The notes below the pieces were generated by a model. That model did not search any database. It was not told where the DNA came from and saw nothing but the letters and a program-made list of their open reading frames with translations. A program made the translations under genes and the position numbers. From Microbacterium timonense (lineage in GTDB: Bacteria; Actinomycetota; Actinomycetes; Actinomycetales; Microbacteriaceae), in the NCBI RefSeq assembly GCF_900292075.1, contig NZ_OLMV01000002.1, forward strand, positions 310,001 to 374,000: a stretch of 64,000 nucleotides of DNA. The letters are read 5' to 3'. Of this stretch, positions 25,054 through 33,590 are shown in pieces. Position 1 is the stretch's first letter. The number at the start of each line of letters is the position of its first letter.

Positions 25054-25674
25054 TCAAGCCGGCTCGTAGAGGTAGCGCTGAACAGTCGGACCCACGCGTG
25101 CCACGAGCTCGTCGGGCGACGCGGCCACCAGGCCCGGCAGGCGCAGGACGTAACGCCCGATCATCAGACCGGCGACCTGCGAGGCGACCAGTCCCGCCCG
25201 CAGCTCCGCGTCGTCGACCTCCAGCGCACGGACGATGCGCGAGAGCAGCTCGCGGGAGATGAAGCCGGCGAGCAGCGGCGTCGTCAGCTTGTTGCCGATG
25301 GCCGTGCGCATGAGTGCGACCCCGCGGCGCCGCACGTCGGGATCCTCCCACGTCTCGACGAGGTACCGGACGATGCGTTCGCCGACGTCGTCGCGAGGAC
25401 CGGCGAGGATCTCGGGCACCGCGACGTCCGGCCGCATCGGCGCCCCGATGCTCTCGCCGAACAGGTCGGCCTTCGTCCCGAAGTAGTGGTGCACCAGAGC
25501 CGAGTCGACACCGGCGCGAGCGGCGATGCCGCGCACCGTGGCGGCGTCGTAGCCGAGGTCGCCGAACTCGTCGATGGCGGCCGCGAGGATCCTCTCGCGC
25601 GCGTCGGACTGTCCCGCGCGCGGGCGACCGCGGCGCCGCTTCGGCGCAGGCACGACAAACTCCGCCACGGCCAC
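25054..25674 (-). CDS. TetR family regulator of the ABC exporter
   Basis: A 206-residue regulator. After a basic N-terminus (KRRRGRPRAGQ) comes the HTH: ILAAAIDEFGDLGYDAATVRGIAARAGVDSALVHHYFGTKADLF. The C-terminal domain has the helical TetR_C pattern with ETWEDPDVRRRGVALMRTA. It lies directly upstream of, and on the same strand as, the ABC ATPase and permease genes, and probably represses them through the palindrome between the genes. Confidence 0.9.
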   Translation of the reverse strand: MAVAEFVVPAPKRRRGRPRAGQSDARERILAAAIDEFGDLGYDAATVRGIAARAGVDSALVHHYFGTKADLFGESIGAPMRPDVAVPEILAGPRDDVGERIVRYLVETWEDPDVRRRGVALMRTAIGNKLTTPLLAGFISRELLSRIVRALEVDDAELRAGLVASQVAGLMIGRYVLRLPGLVAASPDELVARVGPTVQRYLYEPA

Positions 25675-25740
25675 AGCCTACGACCCCGACGCCCGAGCCG
25701 GCCGGGCCGACCTGTCGGAGCTCCGACGTAATGTGGGCCC

Positions 25741-26325
25741 ATGCACATGCGCGCGCAGGCCCGGCTGCAAGTCGTCGCCGGCCCGATGTTCGCCGGCAAG
25801 TCGGAAGAGCTGCTGCGCCGCGTGCGTCGGGCGCGCATCGCCGGGCTGGCGGTAGAGGTCGTCAGCCACGCCCTCGACGATCGGCGCGGCGAAGGCAGGG
25901 TCAGCTCGCACTCCGGTCTGAGCGTGCCCTCGCGCTCGGTTCCCGATGTCGAGACGCTCACGACGTCGACGGCCGGCCGTGGGCTCGATCTCGTCGCGAT
26001 CGACGAGGCGCAGTTCTTCGGCCCCGGCCTCGTGCCGGCCGTGGACGCGCTCCTGCGCGACGGCGTGACCGTGATCGTCTCCGGGTTGTGCGTCACCTTC
26101 GACGGGCGACCGTTCGAGCCGCTTCCCGCCCTGATGGCGACTGCCGACGACGTGCTGAAGCTCACCGCCGTCTGTGCGGTCTGCGGCGCCGATGCCCCGT
26201 TCCACCAGCGACTGGCGAGCGCACATGGCGGTGATCCCCTCATCCCCACGAGCGACCAGGTCGGCGGCATGGAGTCGTATCAGGCGCGGTGCCGGCAGCA
26301 TTTCACCGGAGGCCGCCCGGCGTAG
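25741..26325 (+). CDS. tdk: Thymidine kinase
   Basis: Phosphorylates thymidine in pyrimidine salvage. At 194 residues it has the type II TK length. P-loop GPMFAGKS (about residue 15), Mg-binding DEAQFF, lasso region LTAVCAVCGADAPFHQRL and the zinc ligands CAVC plus C-terminal RCRQHF are all intact. TAATGT six bases before ATG 25741 suggests a leaderless transcript. Monocistronic. Confidence 0.95.
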   Translation: MHMRAQARLQVVAGPMFAGKSEELLRRVRRARIAGLAVEVVSHALDDRRGEGRVSSHSGLSVPSRSVPDVETLTTSTAGRGLDLVAIDEAQFFGPGLVPAVDALLRDGVTVIVSGLCVTFDGRPFEPLPALMATADDVLKLTAVCAVCGADAPFHQRLASAHGGDPLIPTSDQVGGMESYQARCRQHFTGGRPA

Positions 26326-26390
26326 CCGCCGCAACGACGGATGCCCCGTCCCGGGCGGGACGAGGCATCCAGTTCTTCAGCGGGCGACGG

Positions 26391-26846
26391 CTACTGCTCG
26401 ATCGGCTGCGGCGCGTCGGTGGACTCGTGCGCCTGGATCGTCGGCGATCCGCCCTCCGCCATCACCTCGATCTTGCGCGGCTTGGCCTGCTCGCTCACCG
26501 GGATCGTCACGCTCAGCACACCGTTGCTGTAGCTGGCCGAGATGCGCTCGGTGTCGATGCCCTGGCCGAGGTTGAGCTGTCGCAGGAAGCTCGCGGCCTC
26601 GCGTTCGCGCGTGATCCACTTGACGCCCTCGCCGGTCGCCAGCGTGCGCTCGGCACGGATCGTCAGCAGCTGGCCGTCGACGTCGATGTCGACCGAGCCG
26701 GGGTCGACGCCGGGCAGGTCGGCGGTTAGCACATAGTGGTCGCCGTCGCGATACAGATCCATCGGCATGCGGCGCGGGCCGCGACGCGTGTCGAAGAGAC
26801 TGGACGCCAGGCGGTCGAGGTCACGGAACGGGTCATACGTGGCCAT
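26391..26846 (-). CDS. Small heat shock protein (Hsp20/alpha-crystallin)
   Basis: A 151-residue ATP-independent chaperone. MATYDPFRDLDRLASSLF N-terminus, alpha-crystallin domain DGDHYVLTADLPGVDPGSVDIDV, GVLSVTIPVSEQAKPRKIEV with the I-x-V-type end, and a short C-terminal tail. ATG 26846 is preceded by GGAGA; the longer frame runs into the operators. Transcription is expected to be heat-induced and doubly repressed by HspR (HAIR-like site) and HrcA (CIRCE). Confidence 0.93.
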   Translation of the reverse strand: MATYDPFRDLDRLASSLFDTRRGPRRMPMDLYRDGDHYVLTADLPGVDPGSVDIDVDGQLLTIRAERTLATGEGVKWITREREAASFLRQLNLGQGIDTERISASYSNGVLSVTIPVSEQAKPRKIEVMAEGGSPTIQAHESTDAPQPIEQ

Positions 26847-26871
26847 GGGAATCTCCTCTCTGTGTCGTGGA

Positions 26872-26892
26872 GTTGAGTCCACTCGACTCAAC
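26872..26892. promoter_or_regulatory. HAIR-like operator (HspR site)
   Basis: GTTGAGT-N7-ACTCAAC. This matches the HAIR consensus CTTGAGT-N7-ACTCAAG except for the outermost base pair, which is swapped symmetrically. It lies 26 bases upstream of the hsp20 start. Confidence 0.75.
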
Positions 26893-26902
26893 TACGTACA
26901 GA

Positions 26903-26929
26903 TTAGCACTCTGCACTCGAGAGTGCTAA
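26903..26929. promoter_or_regulatory. CIRCE operator (HrcA site)
   Basis: TTAGCACTC-N9-GAGTGCTAA, a perfect match to the CIRCE consensus. It lies 57-83 bases upstream of the hsp20 start and 11 bp from the HAIR-like site. Confidence 0.95.
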
Positions 26930-26938
26930 CAAAGCGTT

Positions 26939-26957
26939 CGTTCGCTCTCAGCGAACG
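26939..26957 (-). terminator. Hairpin downstream of sdaA
   Basis: CGTTCGCT/AGCGAACG, perfect 8-bp stem with a 3-base loop, 12 bases after the sdaA stop on the minus strand. No long T-run; it separates sdaA from the hsp20 promoter. Confidence 0.55.
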
Positions 26958-26968
26958 TTCGCGTGCCG

Positions 26969-28573
26969 TCAGCACTCGATGACGTTGACGGCGAGACCGC
27001 CTTCGCTGGTCTCCTTGTACTTGTGCGACATGTCGATTCCGGTCTGTCGCATGGTCTCGACCACCGTGTCGAGCGAGACGTAGTGCGAGCCGTCGCCACG
27101 CAGGGCGAGCCGCGCCGCCGTCACGGCCGTCGACGCGGCGATGGCGTTGCGCTCGATGCAGGGGATCTGCACCAGGCCGCCGACCGGGTCGCAGGTCAGG
27201 CCGAGATGATGCTCCATCGCGATCTCCGCCGCATTCTCGATCTGCCGGTTGGTGCCGCCCATGACGGCCGTGAGCCCGCCGGCCGCCATCGCGCACGCCG
27301 ACCCGACCTCGGCCTGGCAGCCCCCCTCGGCACCCGAGATCGACGCGTTGGCCTTGAAGAGCGAGCCGAGCGCCGTCGCGGTGAGGAGAAAGCGGCGGAT
27401 GCCGCGGCGCCGGTTGGCCTCGGCGACGGCGGCACCGTCCCACCGCGCGGCCTCCTCGGCCGCCACGGTCCGTCCCTGATAGCCCAGCAGCGCGCTGCCG
27501 ACGAGCTCGCCGTACGGCGTCACCGCGTTGCCGGCTCCGAGGCCGGAATCGGCCAGGAACCGCCACCAGTACATCGCCACCGCGGGCACGATGCCGGCCG
27601 CACCGTTGGTCGGCGCCGTCACGACCCTGCCGCCGGCCGCGTTCTCCTCGTTCACCGCGAGCGCGAACGCGCCGAGCCATTCGCCGGGAAGCTCGCGCCG
27701 CCCCTCGGCCTCGGCGGCCTCGAGCTGCGCCCGGATCGACGCCGCACGTCTCTTGACCCCCAGCGTCCCGGGGAGCACGCCCTCGGCGCCCAGCCCGGCC
27801 TCGACGCACGAGGCCATGGCATCCCAGATCGCGTCGAGGCCCTCCGCGATCTGCTCCTCCGTGCGAACGGCTGCCTCGTTGATCCGCGCCACCTCCGCGA
27901 TCGTGAGCCCCCGTTCGTCGCACAGCGCGAGCAGCTCCTGCGCGCTGGCGAAGTCGAGCGGAAAGCGGTGCGCCGCCGCCCCCTCGGCATCCGAGCCTGG
28001 GGATGGTGCACCCTCACGCCGGATGAAGCCGCCGCCGACGGAGTAGTACGTCTCACGCAGGACGAGTCCGTCGTCCGACCGGGTCATCAGGTCCGCCGAG
28101 CGCGCCGGCCCTGTCTCGCGGATGCCGGAGGCCGCTGTCAGCGCACGCGCGGGACCATCGCCGGGCGAGGCCCACGCCTCCAAGGTCATCGCATTCGGGT
28201 GTCCCGGCAGCCGGGTACGAGGCGCGAAGACGATGTCACCACGGTCGAACGGCACGGCACGGACTCCGGCGAGGTCGAGCGGTGCACGGTCGGGGCGGCC
28301 GCTCCACGCCGAGCGCACGGCATCCGGATCGACCGTCTCGGGCTCCAGTCCCCGCAGTCCCGCGACGACCGCGTCGGGGGTGCCGTGCCCGATGCCCGTC
28401 GCCCCGAGCGACCCGTAGAGCGTGCATGTCACGCGGCCGACCCGACCGAGCGCGCCACTCTCACGCAGGCGCACGGCGAAGTCGTGGGCGGCCCGCATGG
28501 GACCGACCGTGTGGGAGCTCGAGGGTCCTACGCCGATGGAGAACAGCTCGAACGCCGAGACGTAGGCGCTCAT
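26969..28573 (-). CDS. sdaA: L-serine ammonia-lyase (iron-sulphur type)
   Basis: Deaminates L-serine to pyruvate and ammonia. This is the single-chain form: N-terminal beta domain SVSAFELFSIGVGPSSSHTVGPMRAA-like start, then the alpha domain with MVMGGTNRQIENA-like segment and the cluster region CDPVGGLVQIPCIERNA with its two Cys, plus GSACAMAA upstream. At 534 residues it is about 75 longer than E. coli SdaA, the excess lying at about residues 130-200, including GDGPARALTAASG. TACCCT seven bases before ATG suggests a leaderless mRNA. Confidence 0.93.
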   Translation of the reverse strand: MSAYVSAFELFSIGVGPSSSHTVGPMRAAHDFAVRLRESGALGRVGRVTCTLYGSLGATGIGHGTPDAVVAGLRGLEPETVDPDAVRSAWSGRPDRAPLDLAGVRAVPFDRGDIVFAPRTRLPGHPNAMTLEAWASPGDGPARALTAASGIRETGPARSADLMTRSDDGLVLRETYYSVGGGFIRREGAPSPGSDAEGAAAHRFPLDFASAQELLALCDERGLTIAEVARINEAAVRTEEQIAEGLDAIWDAMASCVEAGLGAEGVLPGTLGVKRRAASIRAQLEAAEAEGRRELPGEWLGAFALAVNEENAAGGRVVTAPTNGAAGIVPAVAMYWWRFLADSGLGAGNAVTPYGELVGSALLGYQGRTVAAEEAARWDGAAVAEANRRRGIRRFLLTATALGSLFKANASISGAEGGCQAEVGSACAMAAGGLTAVMGGTNRQIENAAEIAMEHHLGLTCDPVGGLVQIPCIERNAIAASTAVTAARLALRGDGSHYVSLDTVVETMRQTGIDMSHKYKETSEGGLAVNVIEC

Positions 28574-28678
28574 CGCCCCCAGGGTAACGCCGGGGGCGGA
28601 GCGATCTGCCCACCGTTATCGACTCGATAGCCGCAGGATGCCCCGATGCGCGCGGCCACGGGATGCAGGATGCCGCAC

Positions 28679-29047
28679 TCAGACGCGCGGGCGGAACTCG
28701 ATGAGCCCGATGGTGTTCCCCTCGGAATCCTTCACGAACGCATGCCATTCGTCATGGCCGGCCGGCCCCAGCGCGTCGTCTTCGTGGGTGAAGATCACGT
28801 GCGGAGGTGTCACGACCTCGACGTTCTCACCGAGGCGCTGAAGCGCGGCATCCACGTTCTCAACGCGCAGGTAGATCAGCGAGCTCGGTGCACCGCGATC
28901 CAGCAGCAGCCGCACGCCCTCCAGATCGAAGAAGAGCAGACCCGGCGGGTCGAACATCGCCGTCGGCGGGGTGCCGAGCAGAGCGGCGTAGAAATCCGCA
29001 GCGCGCGGGAGGTCACTGGCGCGCTGGGCGACCTGGACGAGTCTCAT
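28679..29047 (-). CDS. VOC/glyoxalase family protein
   Basis: A 122-residue vicinal-oxygen-chelate fold protein: VAQRASDLPRAADFYAALLG opening, GLLFFDLEGVRLLL, and the C-terminal AFVKDSEGNTIGLIEF with the metal-ligand Glu position. The second module is VENVDAALQRLGENVEVV. Function could be lyase, dioxygenase or antibiotic binding; not assignable. Confidence 0.85.
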   Translation of the reverse strand: MRLVQVAQRASDLPRAADFYAALLGTPPTAMFDPPGLLFFDLEGVRLLLDRGAPSSLIYLRVENVDAALQRLGENVEVVTPPHVIFTHEDDALGPAGHDEWHAFVKDSEGNTIGLIEFRPRV

Positions 29048-29154
29048 GGCGTCATTCTGACGCGCCGATCACGGCGATGCCAGTGACGGCAAGCCTCTCC
29101 CGCGCGGGCGCGGAGAGGAGTATCAAAGGAGCAACTGAGCTCTCGGAGGTCGAC

Positions 29155-29322
29155 ATGCTGTTCGTGGTGTATCTGATCCTGCTGCTGGGCGGGATGGTTC
29201 TGGTCGGCATCTCGTTCGCGTCGCCGGTCCTTCCCGGCCTGGTGTTCATCGCCGGGGTGCTGTGCATCGGCGCCGCCGTGGCCGTTCCCATCACCGCCGG
29301 AGCCTTCGAGCAGCGCAGGTAG
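29155..29322 (+). CDS. Small two-helix membrane protein
   Basis: A 55-residue hydrophobic protein with two membrane segments (LFVVYLILLLGGMVLVGISFA and PGLVFIAGVLCIGAAVAVPI) and a short basic C-terminus. ATG 29155 has a good ribosome site, GGAGGT, four bases upstream. No recognised family. Confidence 0.7.
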   Translation: MLFVVYLILLLGGMVLVGISFASPVLPGLVFIAGVLCIGAAVAVPITAGAFEQRR

Positions 29323-29374
29323 CCGCGAACGGGTAGGCTCGGGAACTTCATCTGTTCCCGAGATGGAGGTCGCC

Positions 29375-29785
29375 GTGGCTGTCATGGAAGAGCCGATCTG
29401 GCTCACGCAGGACGCTCTGCGTCAACTGCAGGAAGAGCTCGACACGATCGAGCGTGAAGGTGTGGACGACGAGGCCGCCCAGGTGCGCGCCGTCGAACTG
29501 CGCGGCATCATCCGGCGGGCGCAGGTCGGGACGCGTCCCGACGACGGCATCGTGGAACCCGGTATGCGCGTCACGATCGAATTCGAAGCGGATGCCTCCC
29601 GCGAGACGTTCCTGCTCGGCGCGCGCTCCCTGCTCAGCAACGACGGCGAGCTGGCCGTCTACTCTCCGGAGTCGCCGCTCGGCCGGGCCATCACGGGCCT
29701 GCTGCCCGGCGATCGATTCTCGTACTCGGCGCCGACCGGCCGCCAGGTCGCGGGCTCGGTCATCGAGGCCGTGCCGCACGCCTGA
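29375..29785 (+). CDS. GreA/GreB-family transcript cleavage factor-like protein
   Basis: A 136-residue protein with the Gre architecture: an N-terminal coiled coil (LTQDALRQLQEELDTIEREG, VRAVELRGIIRRAQVG) and a C-terminal FKBP-like domain (SPLGRAITGLLPGDRFSYSAPTG). The coiled-coil tip lacks a clear paired-acidic motif, so it may be a Gre-like RNA polymerase secondary-channel regulator rather than a true cleavage factor. GGAGGT five bases before GTG 29375 favours that start over the ATGs at 29363 and 29384. The stop is the first base triplet of a heptamer repeat. Confidence 0.75.
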   Translation: MAVMEEPIWLTQDALRQLQEELDTIEREGVDDEAAQVRAVELRGIIRRAQVGTRPDDGIVEPGMRVTIEFEADASRETFLLGARSLLSNDGELAVYSPESPLGRAITGLLPGDRFSYSAPTGRQVAGSVIEAVPHA

Positions 29786-29860
29786 CCGGCGACCGGCGAC
29801 CGGCGACCGGCGACCGGCGACCGGCGACCGGCGACCGGCGACCGGCGACCGGCGACCGGC
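29784..29860. repeat. Eleven tandem copies of heptamer GACCGGC
   Basis: Exactly 77 bp of perfect 7-bp repeats, beginning within the TGA stop of the Gre-like gene. A 7-bp unit does not preserve a reading frame, so it is extragenic. A candidate variable-number locus. Confidence 0.95.
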
Positions 29861-29971
29861 CCGAGGGTGATCCTGTGGCCGGCGGTTGTCAACCCCATCG
29901 CGTCCGGCGCCTGGGCGCGCGACGGTGGCACGAGGCGAGATGCCTGGCAGCCATCGTACGAAGGAGCTGAC

Positions 29972-30193
29972 ATGACCGACGGCGAGCGCGGCAACACCAC
30001 GCACGGACCGCGCCTGGACGAGGAGATGGAGCGGGAGACCCGCGGCATGGTGCAGGGCCACGGCAGCCCGCACGCGGAGCCGTTCCGCGAGACCGAGCCG
30101 CTTCCCGACGACACCGATCCCGCCCAGACGCAGGAGGCCTTCCGGCGCGATGACGAACGGGCCGCGGACGACCGGCGGGGCGCCGATGAGTGA
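29972..30193 (+). CDS. Small acidic hypothetical protein
   Basis: A 73-residue, very hydrophilic, charged protein (LDEEMERETRGMVQGHGSPHAEPFRETEPLPDD), probably largely disordered. AAGGAG lies five bases before ATG 29972. It overlaps the next gene by eight bases, so the two are coupled. Family not recognised beyond being typical of actinobacterial small acidic proteins. Confidence 0.7.
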   Translation: MTDGERGNTTHGPRLDEEMERETRGMVQGHGSPHAEPFRETEPLPDDTDPAQTQEAFRRDDERAADDRRGADE

Positions 30194-31325
30194 CGTCGAG
30201 CTGGAGCGGCTTCTGTCCGAGCCCGGCCCCTGGACCACCGCGTACATCGACGGCCCGAGCGATCTTCCCGAACCCGGCGAGCTCGCCCATCGGCGCGCGG
30301 CGCGCGAAGGCGTCGAGAGCGCGGGGGCGCCGCAGGCCGACATCGCCGCGATCGAGGAGGCGCTCGGACGCGGGACGGGCCTGCCGAGCCCGTCGACGCG
30401 GTACCTGCTGGTGCGGGACGGCCGCGTGGAGCTCGATGAGAGCTTCGCCGGCCCGCGTCACGGCCCCCAGCGTTTCCACCACGGACCGGTGCCGATGCTG
30501 GTGCCCCTGCTGTGGCATCGCGTTCGCGAAGACATCTCCTATGTCGTGGTCGAGACCGCGCGGGATGGCGCCCGTGTCCGGCTGGAACGGGTGGGAGCGG
30601 GCGAACCGGAGCGGTCGGTGGAGGTCGAAGGCGACACCGACAGCCTGCCCAAGGTGCAGGCCGGCGGATGGTCGCAGGCGAGGTTCCAGCGGCACTCCGA
30701 AGAGGTGTGGAGCAGCAATCAGGACGAGGTCGCCGACACCGTGGAGCGGCTGGTGCGCGACGCGCAGCCGCGATTCGTGGTGGTCTCGGGAGACGTGCGA
30801 GCCCGTCAACTCCTCGTCGAGAAGCTCGGCGGCGACACGCGGGCTCTGATCGTCGAGGTCGAAGCTCACACGCGCGCCGCGGGAGCGTCGGAAAGATCCG
30901 TGGACCAGGCGGTGTCGGATGCCGTCGAGCATGAGGTCGAGGCCGAGGAGGCGGAGGCGCTGGACCGGGCGGCCGCCGAAGCACACCGTCGGGGCGCTCA
31001 CGGGGTGCGCGAGATCACCCCGTTGCTGCAGCAGGCTCAGGTCGACACGCTCATTCTCGACGACGCCATCGTGGACTCCGAGCGCCTGCTGGAGGCCCTC
31101 GCGGAGTCGCCGTGGGTGGCCGAGGGCGAGAACGACGAGTATGCCGCGCAGAGCCTCGGACGGGTGGCCGCAGGCGACGCCCTCGCTCGGGCGGCGATCC
31201 TCACGGGCGCCCGGGTGCTGGTGACCGGCGATCAGTTGGAGCCCGACGAGCCCAGACCCGATCGCCCGCCACGCGAGCCGGTCGCCCTGCTGCGCTGGCC
31301 GTCCGACGAGACCCCACCCCAGTAG
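30186..31325 (+). CDS. Archaeo-eukaryotic release factor-like protein (baeRF2/Rv2629 type)
   Basis: A 379-residue protein resembling the bacterial eRF1-like families (Rv2629 group). It has the domain-2 region around SNQDEVADTVERLVRDAQPRFVVVSGDVRARQLLVEKLGG, a charged helical linker (EVEAEEAEALDRAAAEAHRR), and the C-terminal eL30-like region QQAQVDTLILDDAIVDSERLL with GARVLVTGD. Such proteins are predicted to act on ribosomes or in stress-associated translation; the actual role is unknown. I start at ATG 30186, which overlaps the upstream small acidic gene. Confidence 0.8.
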   Translation: MSDVELERLLSEPGPWTTAYIDGPSDLPEPGELAHRRAAREGVESAGAPQADIAAIEEALGRGTGLPSPSTRYLLVRDGRVELDESFAGPRHGPQRFHHGPVPMLVPLLWHRVREDISYVVVETARDGARVRLERVGAGEPERSVEVEGDTDSLPKVQAGGWSQARFQRHSEEVWSSNQDEVADTVERLVRDAQPRFVVVSGDVRARQLLVEKLGGDTRALIVEVEAHTRAAGASERSVDQAVSDAVEHEVEAEEAEALDRAAAEAHRRGAHGVREITPLLQQAQVDTLILDDAIVDSERLLEALAESPWVAEGENDEYAAQSLGRVAAGDALARAAILTGARVLVTGDQLEPDEPRPDRPPREPVALLRWPSDETPPQ

Positions 31326-31406
31326 CGACCCCCGCACCGGGCACCGGGCCCGGCATGTCGCCGGTCCGTGCGACGATCCGCGTGAGCGCGGACGGCGGGA
31401 GGCGGT

Positions 31407-32603
31407 ATGCGGGGCGAAGCGACCGTGCTGCACGCCGACCTCGACTCGTTCTACGCGTCGGTCGAGCAGCGTGACGCGCCGGCGCTGCGCGGCCGGCCGG
31501 TGATCGTGGGCGGCGGCGTCGTGCTCGCAGCGAGCTACGAGGCGAAGGCCCGCGGGGTGCGGACGGCGATGGGAGGCCGGCAGGCGCGCGAGCTCTGCCC
31601 GGACGCCGTCGTCGTCCCGCCGCGAATGGACGCCTACTCGGCAGCCAGCCGCGCCGTGTTCGCGATCTTCCGCGACACGACGCCACTCGTTGAGGGGCTG
31701 TCCATCGATGAGGCCTTCCTCGAGGTGGGCGGCCTGCGCCGCCTCGCCGGCACACCCGAGCAGATCGCGGCGCGACTGCGCGCGCGGGTGCGATCCGAGG
31801 TCGGCTTGCCCATCTCGGTGGGCGTCGCCCGCACGAAGTTCCTCGCCAAAGTGGCCAGTGCCGTCAGCAAGCCCGACGGGCTGCTCGTCGTCGAGCCCGA
31901 CCAGGAGCAGGCGTTCCTGCTGCCGCTTCCGGTCGAGCGGCTGTGGGGGGTGGGCGCGGCCACCGCCGACAAGCTGCATAGGCTCGGCATCCGCACGGTG
32001 GGGCAGCTGGCCGAGCTCGAGGAGGCGACGGCGGAGCGGCTGCTGGGAAGGGCTGCGGGAGCGCACCTGCATGCACTGGCGAGGCTGCGGGACCCGCGGC
32101 CGGTCGACTCCACCCGACGCCGCGGATCCATCGGCTCACAGCGCGCCCTCGGCAGCCGTCCGCGCTCGCCGGAGGAGCTGGACCTCATCCTCACCCAGAT
32201 CGTCGACCGGCTGGCCCGGCGCCTCCGTGACGGCGGGCGCGGATGCCGCACCGTCGTCCTGCGGCTGCGCTTCGGCGACTTCGCGAAGGCGACCCGGTCC
32301 CGCTCACTGCGCTCCGCGTCCGACCGCACGGCGGTGCTGCTCATGGTCGCCCGGGGACTGCTCGCCTCCGCCCTTCCGGAGATCGCCGATCGGGGGATCA
32401 CTCTCATCGGCGTCTCACTGTCGCAGCTGGCGCCTGCCGACAGCCTGCCGCCCGAACTGCCCATCGACTGGGACGACGGCGAGCGACTCGACACCGTGCT
32501 CGACGCGGTGCGGGATCGCTTCGGCGCCACGTCGGTGGCCCGTGCCGCGCAGCTCGGGCGGGATGCCGGATGGTCGACGCCCGTGCTTCCCGAGCACGAG
32601 TGA
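31407..32603 (+). CDS. dinB: DNA polymerase IV (Y-family)
   Basis: A translesion polymerase of 398 residues. Catalytic motifs: HADLDSFYASVEQ near the N-terminus and GLSIDEAFLEV (acidic S-I-D-E-A) near residue 100; the helix-hairpin-helix GVGAATADKLHRLGIRTVGQLAEL is in the thumb; the little-finger domain follows. The extreme C-terminal beta-clamp motif is not evident. GGGAGG precedes ATG 31407. Typically damage-inducible; no clear SOS box seen. Confidence 0.94.
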   Translation: MRGEATVLHADLDSFYASVEQRDAPALRGRPVIVGGGVVLAASYEAKARGVRTAMGGRQARELCPDAVVVPPRMDAYSAASRAVFAIFRDTTPLVEGLSIDEAFLEVGGLRRLAGTPEQIAARLRARVRSEVGLPISVGVARTKFLAKVASAVSKPDGLLVVEPDQEQAFLLPLPVERLWGVGAATADKLHRLGIRTVGQLAELEEATAERLLGRAAGAHLHALARLRDPRPVDSTRRRGSIGSQRALGSRPRSPEELDLILTQIVDRLARRLRDGGRGCRTVVLRLRFGDFAKATRSRSLRSASDRTAVLLMVARGLLASALPEIADRGITLIGVSLSQLAPADSLPPELPIDWDDGERLDTVLDAVRDRFGATSVARAAQLGRDAGWSTPVLPEHE

Positions 32604-32651
32604 ACGGAGCCTGGCGGCCAGGATGTCGCCGGCCGCGCTTACCCTGCTCCC

Positions 32652-33539
32652 ATGGCGGAGCGCGTGGAGCTGTGGTGGGCCCGCCGGCAGTTCTCCAAGG
32701 GCAGGGAGGTCCCTTACCCGGCCGGGACCTACCGTGAGGCGTGGGCACCGTTTCCCGCACTGATCCGGCAGTATCACCCGGAGCTCAACGCCGGCATCGT
32801 CCTCAGCCAGATTCCGCCCGCCGCCGACGTGCTGCTGCTGTGGCAATGCGAGGCGGGCCACAAGTTCGCCGCGACGCCCGACGAGCAGCGCAACCGACCC
32901 GGGCGTGAGCGCCGCCGCTCCGCCTGGTGCCCGGAATGCGCGGATCTCGCCCGGCCTGCCCGTGCCCTGCCGATGCGCGACGCGGTGACTCTGCCGGGTT
33001 CCCCCGTGCCTGCCGCCCTCGCGAACCCGATCGAACGGACCGTTCTCCGGCCCCGGCGACCGCGGCCGAAGCAGCAGGTGTGCCCGAAGACGCCCGATAT
33101 CCCCGTGGGCGAGCCGTTCCGCTCCGCGTGCGCGCCCAAGCCGGCGTCGGCGATCGAAGCCCGGGTGCGCGCGGATCTCTTCGCGCGCCTCTCGGTGACC
33201 GCAGGGCTCAACGCGGTCCGGGTCGCACGGCCGTTCTTCGATCATGTGGAGGTGTGGCCCGACATCCTGCTTCCCGAGCTGCGGGTCGCCATCGAGTACG
33301 ACAGCACCGGTCGGCACGGGCTCGAGCACGTGGGCAAGCGAGCCGACGCCGACCGCCGCAAGGATCGGGCGCTGCGCAGTGCGAAGTGGGAAGTGGTGCG
33401 GATCCGCACGGGAAAGCTCGAGCCGCTCGGCCCCTACGACCTGCAGCTGTCGACCTGGAACCGCAAAGCCCTGGAGCAGCTCGTCGACAGACTCCGCGAC
33501 ATCCGTGGTCCGCTTCTGGTCGACCCGTACCTCGCGTGA
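32652..33539 (+). CDS. Zinc-ribbon protein with restriction endonuclease-like C-terminus
   Basis: A 295-residue protein. The N-terminal part has a treble-clef/zinc-ribbon (WQCEAGHKFAATPDE, then WCPEC). The C-terminal domain (about residues 165-260) looks like a Vsr/PD-(D/E)XK nuclease fold: SAIEARVRADL, VWPDILLPELRVAIEYDSTGRHG with candidate Asp and Glu, and KDRALRSAKWEVVRIRTG. TACCCT six bases before the ATG indicates a leaderless mRNA. DNA cleavage activity is predicted, not proven. Confidence 0.7.
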   Translation: MAERVELWWARRQFSKGREVPYPAGTYREAWAPFPALIRQYHPELNAGIVLSQIPPAADVLLLWQCEAGHKFAATPDEQRNRPGRERRRSAWCPECADLARPARALPMRDAVTLPGSPVPAALANPIERTVLRPRRPRPKQQVCPKTPDIPVGEPFRSACAPKPASAIEARVRADLFARLSVTAGLNAVRVARPFFDHVEVWPDILLPELRVAIEYDSTGRHGLEHVGKRADADRRKDRALRSAKWEVVRIRTGKLEPLGPYDLQLSTWNRKALEQLVDRLRDIRGPLLVDPYLA

Positions 33540-33590
33540 TCGGGCGCCGATGGCCTTCCGTTACACCAGCAAAGGATGTTTGATGGTGTC

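Noticed and set aside
29784-29860. CRISPR array
   Set aside because: A 7-bp perfect tandem repeat with no spacers and no cas genes.
29889-32072. 727-codon minus-strand ORF opposite the eRF1-like and dinB genes
   Set aside because: No recognisable domain and antisense to two well-supported genes.
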